Below, piece after piece: positions 37,609 to 47,126 of a stretch of DNA of 64,000 nt. The position numbers and the translations under genes were made by a program. Every line of letters begins with the position of its first letter. Position 1 is the stretch's first letter. The notes under the pieces are model-generated. The model worked only from the letters and a program-made list of their open reading frames with translations. It was not told the DNA's origin and ran no database searches. Where the stretch lies: NCBI GenBank assembly GCA_028710885.1, contig JAQTTG010000006.1:62001-126000 (forward strand), written 5' to 3'. This DNA is from Sulfuricurvum sp. Its GTDB lineage: Bacteria > Campylobacterota > Campylobacteria > Campylobacterales > Sulfurimonadaceae.

Positions 37609-38943
37609 CTACTCTTGATTTATTAGCAGCAAGACTTTATACCCGGCCTTTAATTTGACAGTGATGGTTTGGAATTTTTTGGACAAGTACTGAGAACCAC
37701 TTTGGATGAATCCTTTTCCTAATCCAGACACCAGTTGTTGACTGGCAGATTGATTAAAGGAAACACTTGATCCCAAGTTTGATCCAATATTCCCCGCCAT
37801 TCCTTTAAAGGCATTTATTTCCAATGACCCCGGGATAAAAATTCCCTCCTGACCATCGGTATCATACACTGTTAATTCCACGGGAAGAATAATTCCCATA
37901 TATTCCAGTGATTGAATCAAAATCTCAAGGCGGTCACCTTGTATCTTGACTTCACCTGAGATCATCGTGTTTCGTGGAATAAGGGTTTTCCCAACTTGCA
38001 AAGGTTCGAGCAATCGTAACCGGACACTTTGACCGTTTATAAGCGAGCAATTCTCATGTATACAAGCTCTGATTGTGTTTCTGTCTTCCTGTAAACTTTT
38101 GCCAATAGCCGTATTAAATCCGTTATTATGTGGGTTTTTATTGTTGCCAATTCCGAGGGAATCTATTGCTTGTGGCAAACTCGAAACTGTTTGCTCATTT
38201 TGTTGGTTGATTCTCGAAATCTGCCTCTTTTTCTTTGTGCTCATAAGCGAAGAACCAACTGATTGATTATTTTGCAGACCCACTATCTGTCCTTGATTTT
38301 GACCCTGCGGAATATACTTGGCAGCCATTTGATATGATTTTTCCATCAATTCAATTTGGTCTGCCATGGCGTTTCTACGACTGTTATTCTCCTTAATTCT
38401 TGCCGAAAGATCTTCCACCTTTTGATTCCCTTTTCTATTCTCAGGTTTTTCTTTCGATGATTTGAAAAAATTACTCAAATTTCTGTTTACTTGCCTGTAG
38501 GCAATGTTAGAACTTTGAATTTTTGCAATAGGTTGTCTGGTACTGACATTCCCGCTTGGATGGTTAATTTTTGATTTCGATTCGTCATTCAACTTTTCGT
38601 TATTTAACTTATTGGCATCAGAGCTTTTCATTTCTTCTGAGAACATGGAAGCCATACTTTGCAACGAATGTTTTTGTTCTCCCTGGTTCTCTTCCATTTT
38701 TGCCTGTTCGAAAGCTGCTTTTTTATCCCCAGCTAACACATTACTTTTTGGCATTGGAATCGTGGTGTTAAAACCTTTCGTTTCTTTTCCTTTCTCCGAC
38801 TTCGAAGGAGAAAAGATATACCACATGATTAAACCGAAGATGATGAACATCAAAGGAAAGATGAGCATCTTTTTTTGCCTTAACTTTTGTTCGACTGTCA
38901 ACAGTTCTTTTTGAGGTTTGTCGCCCTCATTAGTTTCTTTCAT
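37609..38943 (-). CDS. traM: Conjugative transfer protein TraM (VirB10-like)
   Basis: 444 residues. One N-terminal membrane helix (about 29-48, MLIFPLMFIIFGLIMWYIFS), a long Gln/Asn-rich low-complexity linker to about residue 290, then the conserved C-terminal domain: SVRLRLLEPLQVGKTLIPRN, TMISGEVKIQGDRLEILIQS, IIPVEL-like strand and a Gly/Ser-rich helix ending in TVKLKAGYKVLLLI. TraM spans the periplasm as the VirB10 counterpart. Its start overlaps the traL stop by 14 bases. Confidence 0.85.
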   Translation of the reverse strand: MKETNEGDKPQKELLTVEQKLRQKKMLIFPLMFIIFGLIMWYIFSPSKSEKGKETKGFNTTIPMPKSNVLAGDKKAAFEQAKMEENQGEQKHSLQSMASMFSEEMKSSDANKLNNEKLNDESKSKINHPSGNVSTRQPIAKIQSSNIAYRQVNRNLSNFFKSSKEKPENRKGNQKVEDLSARIKENNSRRNAMADQIELMEKSYQMAAKYIPQGQNQGQIVGLQNNQSVGSSLMSTKKKRQISRINQQNEQTVSSLPQAIDSLGIGNNKNPHNNGFNTAIGKSLQEDRNTIRACIHENCSLINGQSVRLRLLEPLQVGKTLIPRNTMISGEVKIQGDRLEILIQSLEYMGIILPVELTVYDTDGQEGIFIPGSLEINAFKGMAGNIGSNLGSSVSFNQSASQQLVSGLGKGFIQSGSQYLSKKFQTITVKLKAGYKVLLLINQE

Positions 38944-39211
38944 ACTGTTTTAAATTTAGTTTGTGAATACTATCGGTTGCATGTAGTTGCAGTTGGTTGA
39001 TATGTCCTATCTTGATTTGCTGCCTATCTGTTTTCTTGATATTGTAAATAGAAGAAAGAGAGAAATAGAGTGAGACAATTCCAAAAAAAGAACATAGAAT
39101 CAATATCGAGACAAGTCTTTTCTTAGGCGAGAGAGAAGCACAATAATTTTTCAATTTATTTTCAATCAGACATCTGAATTGAAAAATTTTCATTATTATT
39201 TCGTTTCTCAT
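38930..39211 (-). CDS. traL: Conjugative transfer protein TraL (DUF3989)
   Basis: 93 residues; an inner Met at 39193 is an alternative start. One membrane helix (LVSILILCSFFGIVSLYFSL) and a short polar C-terminal tail with IGHINQLQLHATDSIHKL. Size and position between traK and traM are those of the DUF3989 family. Small inner-membrane component of the transfer channel. Confidence 0.75.
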   Translation of the reverse strand: MRNEIIMKIFQFRCLIENKLKNYCASLSPKKRLVSILILCSFFGIVSLYFSLSSIYNIKKTDRQQIKIGHINQLQLHATDSIHKLNLKQYERN

Positions 39212-39215
39212 TGAG

Positions 39216-39839
39216 TTATCTGTTTATGACTTTTAGGTCTTTATTTTCGACTATCTCAAAATTTTCAATACTAAACCCCTGGGGATTATTATCACTTCGC
39301 ACAGAATTTAGTAGTAGGCAATGGGTTATCAAGCTCCGCTCAGTTACATTACTCTCACGGATAATCATTTGCCGGGCATAAGTCATGACCTGATACGGAT
39401 ACTTATCGAATTTGCAAACCACACTATCCACTTGAATAGCTTGATTTATATTTCCCGAAACGATTCGGGCGTAATATCCTTTTTCAGACAAATCCGAATA
39501 GTAATTGAAGGCACTTCGGTCTGAGAGAAACAAGGCTCTTTTGATGTTACTTTCAATCGCATCCTTATCGGGCGAGAGTGTGAAGAAGAGTTCATGAAAG
39601 CGTTTTACATGTTCCCGGGCTTCAACCGGCCTATTTTGTGAAAGGTCTTGTGAAAGAGCCAGCATCAAAGATTTTCCATTGTCCAGAACATAAATTTTCT
39701 GCCGTTGTGCTTCTGCAAAATTGTAGGAACTCCATACCGAATACCCAGTAACGGCTCCACATAGGCAAAGAAAAATAATGCTAAAGAGTCTGATCTGCTT
39801 AAAACTCGATTCTATATTTTTTAATGATTTGAATTCCAT
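39216..39839 (-). CDS. traK: Conjugative transfer protein TraK (VirB8-like)
   Basis: 207 residues. MEFKSLKNIESSFKQIRLFS then a membrane helix, followed by a periplasmic domain with YVLDNGKSLMLALSQDLSQN, RPVEAREHVKRFHELFFTLS and YARQMIIRESNVTERSLITH. Matches the Bacteroides TraK family, the VirB8-like inner-membrane scaffold. It starts 20 bases after the traJ stop in the same operon. Confidence 0.87.
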   Translation of the reverse strand: MEFKSLKNIESSFKQIRLFSIIFLCLCGAVTGYSVWSSYNFAEAQRQKIYVLDNGKSLMLALSQDLSQNRPVEAREHVKRFHELFFTLSPDKDAIESNIKRALFLSDRSAFNYYSDLSEKGYYARIVSGNINQAIQVDSVVCKFDKYPYQVMTYARQMIIRESNVTERSLITHCLLLNSVRSDNNPQGFSIENFEIVENKDLKVINR

Positions 39840-39859
39840 TTGTCTTTTTATTTAAAAAG

Positions 39860-40870
39860 TTATTTTCCAAGTAGTCGACCGGCTACATTTCCTGTTGCGG
39901 CTCCTGCTGCACCACCTGCTATTGAACCCGCTTTTCCAGCTGTATTGCCGACGTTTCGACCATAATTTCCCATTCCTCCTGCCTGAATAATCCATCCTGC
40001 TACTGTTGGAACAGTAAAGTATCCGATGATTCCAATAATCAAAAAAATGATGTACACTACGTTGGATGAATCTATGGAGTAATTGGGATTATTCTGCAAC
40101 TGCGAAATATCATTCTGCAACATCAACACTTGTATTTTGGCAAGAATGGTACTGAATAAATCGGATACCGGGAGCCAGAGATAAACACTCACATACCGTG
40201 TGATCCATTGGGTCATGGTAGATTGAAACCCATCCCACACACTTATAGCAAAGGCAATGGGACCAAGGATAGCCAATACGATTAAGAAAAAGGTGCGAAT
40301 AGTATCAATCACAAGAGAAGCTGCTTGAAACAATATCTCTAACAGTTCCCGAAAAAAATCCCGAATGGATTTTTTCATGCTGTACATCCCTTTTTCAATA
40401 TACATTCCCGTCATGGTGGCTAAATCGCCCGGACTCCATCCCAACTCATCAAGTTGCTTATCAAATTCTTCATTGCTTACCAAATAAGCAGTTTCAGGAT
40501 TTTTCATGGCAGCATCATATTCTAATTTATCTTTCTGCTTTTGATACCCTTCCATATCAAAAGTTTGTGATTGGAGCATTTGATTTGTGCCTTGAACAAC
40601 CGGACTTAGTATCCCGTTGATAGTACCCAAAACAAAGGTTGGAAAAAACATAATGCACAAACCAATGGCAAAAGGGCGAAGCAGCGGATAAACATCAATT
40701 GGTTCAGCTCTTGCTAAGGACTGCCACACCCGGGAGGAAACATAAAATAAAGCTCCAAGACCGGCTATCCCTTTGGCTACCCCTGCCATATTGGAGCAAA
40801 GAGGCATCATTTCTACATATAGACTCCGCAGAATCTGGTGCAGCGTTTCGAATTCAATAGATAACAACAT
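39860..40870 (-). CDS. traJ: Conjugative transfer protein TraJ (VirB6-like membrane protein)
   Basis: 336 residues with six or so membrane helices; MLPLC-like start, GVAKGIAGLGALFYVSSRVW, LLRPFAIGLCIMFFPTFVLG, FFLIVLAILGPIAFAISVWD and YVSVYLWLPVSDLFSTILAK. The C-terminus is Gly/Ala-rich (GNTAGKAGSIAGGAAG). It is the TraJ polytopic channel protein and lies 3 bases after the traI stop. Confidence 0.88.
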   Translation of the reverse strand: MLLSIEFETLHQILRSLYVEMMPLCSNMAGVAKGIAGLGALFYVSSRVWQSLARAEPIDVYPLLRPFAIGLCIMFFPTFVLGTINGILSPVVQGTNQMLQSQTFDMEGYQKQKDKLEYDAAMKNPETAYLVSNEEFDKQLDELGWSPGDLATMTGMYIEKGMYSMKKSIRDFFRELLEILFQAASLVIDTIRTFFLIVLAILGPIAFAISVWDGFQSTMTQWITRYVSVYLWLPVSDLFSTILAKIQVLMLQNDISQLQNNPNYSIDSSNVVYIIFLIIGIIGYFTVPTVAGWIIQAGGMGNYGRNVGNTAGKAGSIAGGAAGAATGNVAGRLLGK

Positions 40871-40873
40871 AGC

Positions 40874-41500
40874 TTACCAGTATTTTTCGTTCGTATCATA
40901 TAAAGCTTTCACTCTATCCGTGTCACCAGTACGTTGTGAACGAAGGTAGCTTACAGCAATATTTTTGTTGGTATAATAAGTGACCAGATTACGATATTTC
41001 TTAACTGAGTTGTAGGTCCGGTCAATAATATCCAGTCGCTCTTTATCAGTCATGGAAAGTCCGTTGGAACTTACTACCGCTTTTAATTCGACAAGAAGAT
41101 CTCCACTTTGCTCTAACAGTTTAGCATAACCAAAAGCAATTGCACCCAACTCTTGTACGGTATAGTTCTTGTCAATGAGCATTTTTTGAAAACTATTGAC
41201 ATATATGTCTGAAATTTCACCCACCATCAAGATGGTTTGCTGTACTTTTTTTGCATCCTTGACTAAATTACTGACTGTCTTCAAAGCATCATAATACTTC
41301 TTGCCCTGCTCATAGAGTTTCACTGTTTCCTTGAAATTGTTCACCATGTTCGAGGCGGTTGTTGAGGTTTCAATCACTTGTTTGGTCGTGTTTACGATAC
41401 CTTGAACCATGTTGGTAGGATCAAATGTAACAAATTGGGCTTTCGAGGACATGACGCAAGTCATTAGGAAGATGACTGCTAAATAGATTTTTGTTTTCAT
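40874..41500 (-). CDS. traI: Conjugative transfer protein TraI (DUF4141)
   Basis: 208 residues with a signal peptide (MKTKIYLAVIFLMTCVMSSK). Central amphipathic helices (TTASNMVNNFKETVKLYEQG, KKYYDALKTVSNLVKDAKKV) resemble a VirB5-like periplasmic minor pilus component. The gap of 129 bases to traG holds no recognisable traH. Confidence 0.82.
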   Translation of the reverse strand: MKTKIYLAVIFLMTCVMSSKAQFVTFDPTNMVQGIVNTTKQVIETSTTASNMVNNFKETVKLYEQGKKYYDALKTVSNLVKDAKKVQQTILMVGEISDIYVNSFQKMLIDKNYTVQELGAIAFGYAKLLEQSGDLLVELKAVVSSNGLSMTDKERLDIIDRTYNSVKKYRNLVTYYTNKNIAVSYLRSQRTGDTDRVKALYDTNEKYW

Positions 41501-41629
41501 CTTAAGAATTGATTTTTTAATGAATTTTGAAAGTTGATTTTGATAATTGCTTTAAAAGTAAATGCTACTGGATTATTTCTAAATTTGAAATGAAATGATA
41601 TGACTTAAAATCATGAGCAAAACTGATCA

Positions 41630-44131
41630 TCATTCTTTTTTTATTTGTTTTGTTTCACAAAGCTGTTTGATGGCTAATTCGATATCGCCATCCAACTTTT
41701 CAACGAGATTGAATAGTTCTACTTTTTCGGATTCTTCAGTAGTATATGTAAGATATTCCTCCATGGATACTTCCGTGGCATAGACGGCAGATTGTGTACC
41801 TCCCAGGCCTATCCAAACCTCTTTATACAAACGGTTTGGATTATTTGACAGATTGATGGAAAGTATCTGTGCTTTCTCCTTTTCTGTAAGTCCTAAAAGT
41901 GCCTGAATAGCATCAAATTTATTCATGTACTTACGTTGATCCAGGAGAATTTTACAGTCGGAATTATTGATGATGGATTCTTTGACAATGGGAGAAGCAA
42001 TGATATCTTCCACTTCCTGCGTTACGACAATGGCTTCGCCGAAATACTTACGAACCGTTTTAAAAAGGTATTTGATATATTCTGCCATGCCTTCTTTGGC
42101 AATTGCCTTCCAGGCTTCTTCAATCAGGATGACCTTTCTTATTCCTTTCAGTCGTCTCATCTTATTGATAAAGACTTCCATGATAATGATGGTAACAATG
42201 GGAAATAAAATGGGATGATCCTTGATGTTGTCCAGTTCAAAAACGATAAATCGCTTTGAAAGTAAATCAATTTGTTTGTCGGAATTTAGTAAGTAATCAT
42301 ATTCCCCGCCTCTGTAATACGGTTCGAGCACATTCAGAAAGTTGGCAATGTCAAAATCTTTTTCCCGTACTTTCTTCCCATTCAACACCTCATGGTAATC
42401 TGTTCTTATATACTCATAGAAGCTATTGAAACTAGGGGATAATTCCCGTGATTTAATTTTGTCGATGTACAAACTTACTGCATTGGAAAGAGCCACCTCT
42501 TCAGCACGGGTCGGAGGTTCATCGTCTCTTTTCCATAAAGTCAGAATCAATGTTTTGATACTTTCACGCTTTTCAATATCATATACGCCATCTTCGGTAA
42601 AGAAAGGGTTGAACGCTATTGGATTTTGTTCTGAGTAGGTAAAATAAACGCCATCTTCACCCCGGGTCTTGCGATGGATCATCTCACAAAGTCCCAGGTA
42701 ACTATTGCCGGTATCGATTAACAGGACATGCGAACCTTGTTCGTAATACTGCCTTACCATGTGATTCGTAAAAAACGATTTTCCGCTGCCTGATGGTCCC
42801 AATATAAATTTGTTCCGGTTAGTGATAATCCCTTTTTTCATAGGCAAATCCGAAATATCCACATGGATTGGTTTCCCTGTCAGTCTATCCACCATTTTTA
42901 TCCCAAAAGGAGAAACAGAACTTTTGTAATTTGTTTCTTCGGTGAAAAAGCAAATGCCCTGTTCAATGAACGTATAAAAACTCTCTTCTGCCGGAAAGTC
43001 CGCTTGATTGCCCGGAATGCCAGCCCAAAATAGCGTTGGGGTATCCACGGTGTTATGCCTGGGTTTACATTCCATAAGTGCTAATTGACAGCCCACATCA
43101 TTTTTGATGTGTTTAAGTTCTTCCCGGTTATCACTCCATGCCATCACGTTACAATGGCAACGAATAGAGGTAAGTCCATAACTGTGGGCTTCGTTCAGGT
43201 ACTTATCAATCCACTCTTTATTGATTTGATTGCTCCTGCTGTACTTTGATAAAGAATGCATATTACGCCCCATTTTCTCAAATTTTTGTAGGTTCTCGAC
43301 ACTATCATCAATGAATAGGTATTGATTGTAAATGTGGTTACAAGAAAGTAGCAACCCAACCGGAGAAGCAAACGACAACCGGCAATCGGAACGGTCGGTG
43401 GATAGTTTCTCGTATCGGATATCTGTTCCCACGCTGGCAGGCAGATCATCCACATCCGACAGGGTATGCAAGCAAAGAATATTATCACCAATGCACATCT
43501 CTTCTGCTTTGAGCGTAATATCTTTGAGTGTAGTGGTATTTTCCTGAGACAGCGAAAAGTATTTTTCAACAATTCCGGCTTTGGATTCAGAACCTACAAT
43601 CTCATCAGTGGTTAGTCGGGTAAGGGTAATGAATCCGCCATCGTTGATAATCCGTTCAAATTGTCCCACAGCTTCCAGAAATCTTTCAACAATTTCCTTG
43701 TCTCGAAACTCTTTGGGGATAATAGAGCCCCGGCACAAAGTCGAAAAGTTACTCTGCATCCGGGAACGTTCCTTGGTAGTCTTAGTCAAAAAAAGGTAAC
43801 AGGTATGATTCAGGTAAGGACGTTCATTGAAATGACGTTCAAAACTTCGGGAGTGATAACTCATTTCTTCCTGTTTGATTTCCGGCTTGTATTGTTCCTT
43901 GATATACCAATCCTGTTTGTGCAGGATGCAATAATCAGGAAGCACCTTTACTGCCTTTGTCCAGGAAGAATGAATGGCTTCATATTCCTTACCGGTAACC
44001 GTAAAGAGTTCGGGCAGTTCCACTTTAAAAGCAACCGTTATATCGGCGTCCTTTGAAATGATGCAACCCATTTCTACTCCCCAAATCGGGAATTTACTTT
44101 CAAGCATTGCTGCTTTTAATATGTTTCTCAT
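41630..44131 (-). CDS. traG: Conjugative transfer ATPase TraG (VirB4-like)
   Basis: 833 residues. Walker A is FILGPSGSGKSFFTNHM (about residue 445); Walker B is KVILIEEAWKAIAKEGM, followed by YFGEAIVVTQEVEDIIASPI and NSDCKILLDQRKYMNKF. This is the TraG/VirB4 secretion ATPase that powers pilus/channel assembly at the inner membrane. Length is as expected (800-840). Its start overlaps the traF stop by 4 bases, indicating translational coupling. Confidence 0.93.
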   Translation of the reverse strand: MRNILKAAMLESKFPIWGVEMGCIISKDADITVAFKVELPELFTVTGKEYEAIHSSWTKAVKVLPDYCILHKQDWYIKEQYKPEIKQEEMSYHSRSFERHFNERPYLNHTCYLFLTKTTKERSRMQSNFSTLCRGSIIPKEFRDKEIVERFLEAVGQFERIINDGGFITLTRLTTDEIVGSESKAGIVEKYFSLSQENTTTLKDITLKAEEMCIGDNILCLHTLSDVDDLPASVGTDIRYEKLSTDRSDCRLSFASPVGLLLSCNHIYNQYLFIDDSVENLQKFEKMGRNMHSLSKYSRSNQINKEWIDKYLNEAHSYGLTSIRCHCNVMAWSDNREELKHIKNDVGCQLALMECKPRHNTVDTPTLFWAGIPGNQADFPAEESFYTFIEQGICFFTEETNYKSSVSPFGIKMVDRLTGKPIHVDISDLPMKKGIITNRNKFILGPSGSGKSFFTNHMVRQYYEQGSHVLLIDTGNSYLGLCEMIHRKTRGEDGVYFTYSEQNPIAFNPFFTEDGVYDIEKRESIKTLILTLWKRDDEPPTRAEEVALSNAVSLYIDKIKSRELSPSFNSFYEYIRTDYHEVLNGKKVREKDFDIANFLNVLEPYYRGGEYDYLLNSDKQIDLLSKRFIVFELDNIKDHPILFPIVTIIIMEVFINKMRRLKGIRKVILIEEAWKAIAKEGMAEYIKYLFKTVRKYFGEAIVVTQEVEDIIASPIVKESIINNSDCKILLDQRKYMNKFDAIQALLGLTEKEKAQILSINLSNNPNRLYKEVWIGLGGTQSAVYATEVSMEEYLTYTTEESEKVELFNLVEKLDGDIELAIKQLCETKQIKKE

Positions 44132-44457
44132 ACTTCTTTTTGATGAATGTGTTTGAATAATCGGGGAAATCTTTTACGGTTAAGCAGGTACTTCGGATGA
44201 TTCCTGACAGCACTCAGCTTCATAAGTCCATATTCACCGTATTTATGATTCAGTGCAAAAGTTTGCCAGACAAGTACAGATGAAGCGATAACACCAAAGC
44301 CAATACAGAACCATTGACCGATTCCAGTCATATACAGAATCACGAACAGGACAAAGATGGTGAGTAGTCCGCCTGCAAAAAGGAAGAGGTACTGGCTTTT
44401 CAGTCCTTTGAACTCCACCGATTTGCCAATACCTCTATTAATTGGATAATCTGCCAT
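44128..44457 (-). CDS. traF: Conjugative transfer protein TraF (DUF4133)
   Basis: 109 residues with two membrane helices. INRGIGKSVEFKGLKSQYLF, LFVILYMTGIGQWFCIGFGV and KYGEYGLMKLSAVRNHPKYL are DUF4133 hallmarks (VirB3-like). Operonic between traE (4 base gap) and traG. Confidence 0.88.
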   Translation of the reverse strand: MADYPINRGIGKSVEFKGLKSQYLFLFAGGLLTIFVLFVILYMTGIGQWFCIGFGVIASSVLVWQTFALNHKYGEYGLMKLSAVRNHPKYLLNRKRFPRLFKHIHQKEV

Positions 44458-44461
44458 TGAC

Positions 44462-44764
44462 TTACAAGAAAAAGGAACGTAAAACGGTAGCTGCTACAAT
44501 CAGAAAGATACAGGCTCCAAACCATGATGCCGCTGTTTTGCTGGTGTCCGGGTCACCCGAAGAAAACTTACTGTATACCTTCACACCACCTATCAAGCCG
44601 ATAACGGCACCTATGGCATAAATCAATTTAGTAGCCGGTTCGAAATAAGATGTAACCATGGTGGTAGCCTCAGTGATGCCTCCGGAACCATTCCCTTGCG
44701 CCCGAAGAGAAGCATAGGCAGTTAGTATGCAAACTGCTGTTAGAAATACTTTTTTGTTAGTCAT
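44462..44764 (-). CDS. traE: Conjugative transfer protein TraE (DUF4134, VirB2-like)
   Basis: I choose the Met at 44764 (MTNKKVFLTAVCILTAYASL), which begins a signal peptide; an upstream Met at 44812 would add 16 residues without support. The mature part has EATTMVTSYFEPATKLIYAI, GAVIGLIGGVKVYSKFSSGD and KTAASWFGACIFLIVAATVL, the DUF4134 pilin-like two-helix design. Confidence 0.87.
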   Translation of the reverse strand: MTNKKVFLTAVCILTAYASLRAQGNGSGGITEATTMVTSYFEPATKLIYAIGAVIGLIGGVKVYSKFSSGDPDTSKTAASWFGACIFLIVAATVLRSFFL

Positions 44765-44891
44765 AATATATTTTTTAAAATTATCAGTAATCGAAATGGA
44801 TTTAAACACCATAAATAAGTGTTTTTAGATTGCTTTTAAGTGAGTTTAATTACCATTAGCCATATTTGATTTTCTTCATGATGTTAGCTTA

Positions 44892-45581
44892 TTATATAAA
44901 ATTGTTTATCTCGAATTGCTGAAAGTCACCATCGTGACTTTCGGGATTCATTGCGTTTGTCTCATTAGAATTTATATTGTACTTATTCAACATCTCTGTT
45001 ACCCGTTCTTTGCCTCCAGAAATTTGTGAAACCATAAGATGAAATAGCTCGGTTTGTTCCATCTGTTGAAACGTTTTCATTGCAATGAGTTCTGCTTCTT
45101 GTGAAGACCCGCTTTGCTTCATTACCTGAACAAGATTTTCCATTTCATCATATTGAATACCTGTGGCTGGTCCGGTAATTTCATCTTCCACAAAGCAATT
45201 CAAATCTTCTTCCTCCAACAAATCGTCTTCATTGTATTCAGATTCTATGTCCAAATCCATGGATTCGGGAGAGTCGGAAAATACGCTGTCCAATTCGCTA
45301 TTTTCGACCACTGGCGACCTTGTATTTCCATTGGACTCAGCAAATGTAGTGGCGTTATCAATCGGTTTTTCAATCTGTCTCAGGCTGTCATCGTTTGTCA
45401 CAACATGGCTTAATTGAGTTTTCGTTTTACCCATTATATCGTCATCGTCTGCAAAAATTGGAGTTATATTGGGTGGTAATTTTACTTTCGGATAGAATAA
45501 CTTTTTTATTCGCTGATGTTGAAGATAAAGCAGTACCCAAATGAGGTATAAGAGAATGGATATTAATACTATATTTGTCAT
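44892..45581 (-). CDS. traD: Conjugative transposon protein TraD-like
   Basis: 229 residues: one N-terminal membrane helix (NIVLISILLYLIWVLLYLQH), then a very acidic linker (DLDIESEYNEDDLLEEEDLN) and a helical C-terminus (QEAELIAMKTFQQMEQTELF, VTEMLNKYNI). Position, membrane anchor and acidity fit TraD of the Bacteroidota set. Its ATG shares one base with the stop of the DUF3408 gene (TAATG), so translation is coupled. Confidence 0.65.
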   Translation of the reverse strand: MTNIVLISILLYLIWVLLYLQHQRIKKLFYPKVKLPPNITPIFADDDDIMGKTKTQLSHVVTNDDSLRQIEKPIDNATTFAESNGNTRSPVVENSELDSVFSDSPESMDLDIESEYNEDDLLEEEDLNCFVEDEITGPATGIQYDEMENLVQVMKQSGSSQEAELIAMKTFQQMEQTELFHLMVSQISGGKERVTEMLNKYNINSNETNAMNPESHDGDFQQFEINNFI

Positions 45582-46000
45582 TACGATATGGGTTTTTTGA
45601 ATTTGTTTTCATATAGATTGTTGATTTCATCTTTGTGACTTTCAAGATGGTGGAGGATGATATTTTCCACATAGCTGCTAATGTTAACTTTATGGCCTCC
45701 AATAACATTGACGATACTTAAAAGGGTCAAATGGGTCTCTCTTGTAATGTAAAGGCTTTGACGATCTGTAAGATCTACCTTTTCAAAATAGGTCTCCCGA
45801 TAATCCGTTTGCTCTGTTCGTTTTCGCTTTTGGGGTTCCTTGATTTTAGTAGTTTCGATTACAGGTTCATCTTCTTTGATAATAGTTGAGAATTCTTTTT
45901 CTTTTTCATTCAAGATTTCCTTTTTCATAGGAAAACCTTGTGAAATGACTTCTCTCATAAAATTCTCATCCACTTTTGGGATAGTTGTTTGTTTTGCCAT
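45581..46000 (-). CDS. DUF3408 protein (TraB/TraC-type)
   Basis: 139 residues. Disordered basic N-terminus, then YFEKVDLTDRQSLYITRETH, LTLLSIVNVIGGHKVNISSY and VENIILHHLESHKDEINNLY, the DUF3408 C-domain, which looks like a small ribbon-helix-helix DNA-binding fold and is normally encoded right after traA. Starts 5 bases past the traA stop. A role with the ParA-like TraA in DNA handling is likely but unproven. Confidence 0.82.
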   Translation of the reverse strand: MAKQTTIPKVDENFMREVISQGFPMKKEILNEKEKEFSTIIKEDEPVIETTKIKEPQKRKRTEQTDYRETYFEKVDLTDRQSLYITRETHLTLLSIVNVIGGHKVNISSYVENIILHHLESHKDEINNLYENKFKKPIS

Positions 46001-46005
46001 AATGT

Positions 46006-46767
46006 TTATAACTTAATGATGTGAGCTATTTCAATTAATAGTTCTTCCAGATTACTCCCTTTAATCATTTTCCTATCGGTAGGAAACAGGGTGGAACGAA
46101 ATACAGGTTTCCGATTTCCGGATAACTCCTTATTGTATCTTTTGGTGTCAGGGATAAAGGTGCGAAGCAGCGGAATACCGAATGCATGGATGGATTTTTC
46201 GTAGATGTCATACAAATCGGTCTTTTCACGTCCATCCACCTGATTCCAAAAGAGATGAAGTTCTTTCAGACGCAAGGATGCATTACTGACCAATAGCTCA
46301 TTGATTGAAAGTGCGAATGATAGGCAACTTTCCAAAACCAACCGATCTGCAATAATGGGCGTAAAAATGTAATCCATGTTGGCAAGCGATTGTAACACCC
46401 CCGCACTATTTACTGTCCCGGGCAGGTCGAAAAACACTACATCAAATTCCATTTCCGTAGAGGCTAAAAAGCTGTTGGCTGAAGCGATAGCATCCTCAGG
46501 CGAACTGCAAATAATCGGATAGGCCTTTTTATTCAATTGCTTGAACTGATTATAGGCTATCAGCTTGTAATAGTCATCCGTTTCCACTTGTTGTGTATCC
46601 CGTTTGCGCATGGCATTGATGCTGTATTGCGGATAATCACAATCCAACACCGCTACATTATAACCTTTGAGGTAATGCAGATAACTCGCCGCTAAAACGG
46701 TAAAGGTCGTTTTGCCAACTCCACCCTTTTGTGTAGAAAAGGCGACAAACAATGTTTCTTTCTTCAT
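46006..46767 (-). CDS. traA: ParA-family ATPase TraA
   Basis: About 253 residues from the Met at 46767 (MKKETLFVAFSTQKGGVGKT); an upstream Met at 46776 is also possible. Deviant Walker A KGGVGKTTFTVLAASYLHYL, Walker A' VLDCDYPQYS, and Walker B VVFFDLPGTVNS are those of ParA/MinD ATPases. First gene of the leftward tra operon in CTnDOT-like elements. The upstream side faces a dense repeat array (46851-47067) that could be its target. Confidence 0.92.
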   Translation of the reverse strand: MKKETLFVAFSTQKGGVGKTTFTVLAASYLHYLKGYNVAVLDCDYPQYSINAMRKRDTQQVETDDYYKLIAYNQFKQLNKKAYPIICSSPEDAIASANSFLASTEMEFDVVFFDLPGTVNSAGVLQSLANMDYIFTPIIADRLVLESCLSFALSINELLVSNASLRLKELHLFWNQVDGREKTDLYDIYEKSIHAFGIPLLRTFIPDTKRYNKELSGNRKPVFRSTLFPTDRKMIKGSNLEELLIEIAHIIKL

Positions 46768-46850
46768 TTCAATCATTTTTTAAGTTTTTAATTCTGGGTT
46801 GTATTATTGCTATACCTCATTCCTGAATTCAAGAATGTATGTTTACAAGT

Positions 46851-47067
46851 TTTCAAGATTGCATGATTTCAAGAATTCTTGGTGTCATATTGTCAAGACT
46901 TCTTGGTGTCATGGTTTCAAAAATGCATGTTGTCAAGAATTCCTGGTGTCAATATTTCAAGGTGTCATGGTGTCAAGATTTCTTGGTGTCAAAGTTTCAA
47001 AAATGCAAGTTGTCAAGATTTCTTGATGTCAAGAATTCATGGTGTCATGGTTTCAAGATTTCAATTT
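46851..47067. repeat. Iteron-like imperfect repeat array upstream of traA
   Basis: About ten copies of a TTTCAAGATTTCTTGGTGTCA-like unit (T-C-A-A-G-A-[AT]-T-T-C-[TC]-T-G-G-T-G-T-C-A) with partial units in between; one copy holds the perfect palindrome CAAGAATTCTTG (46870-46881), and AAAAATGCA[AT]GTTGTCAAGA recurs at 46920 and 47009. No spacers of constant length, so it is not CRISPR. Probably a binding region for a plasmid/CTn protein (TraA, the DUF3408 protein or relaxosome). Confidence 0.7.
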
Positions 47068-47126
47068 TTATTGAAGTCAATTATTCATTTATTCAATCAT
47101 TAAAGACTTTTTTCAATCATTCATGA

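Noticed and set aside
46851-47067. CRISPR array
   Set aside because: Repeats are imperfect and overlapping with irregular short gaps; there are no unique spacers of constant length and no cas genes.
46799-47126. Plus-strand ORFs in the repeat array
   Set aside because: Three overlapping frames are open only because of the repeat period; translated products are simple repeats (GVMVS, SRFLGV).
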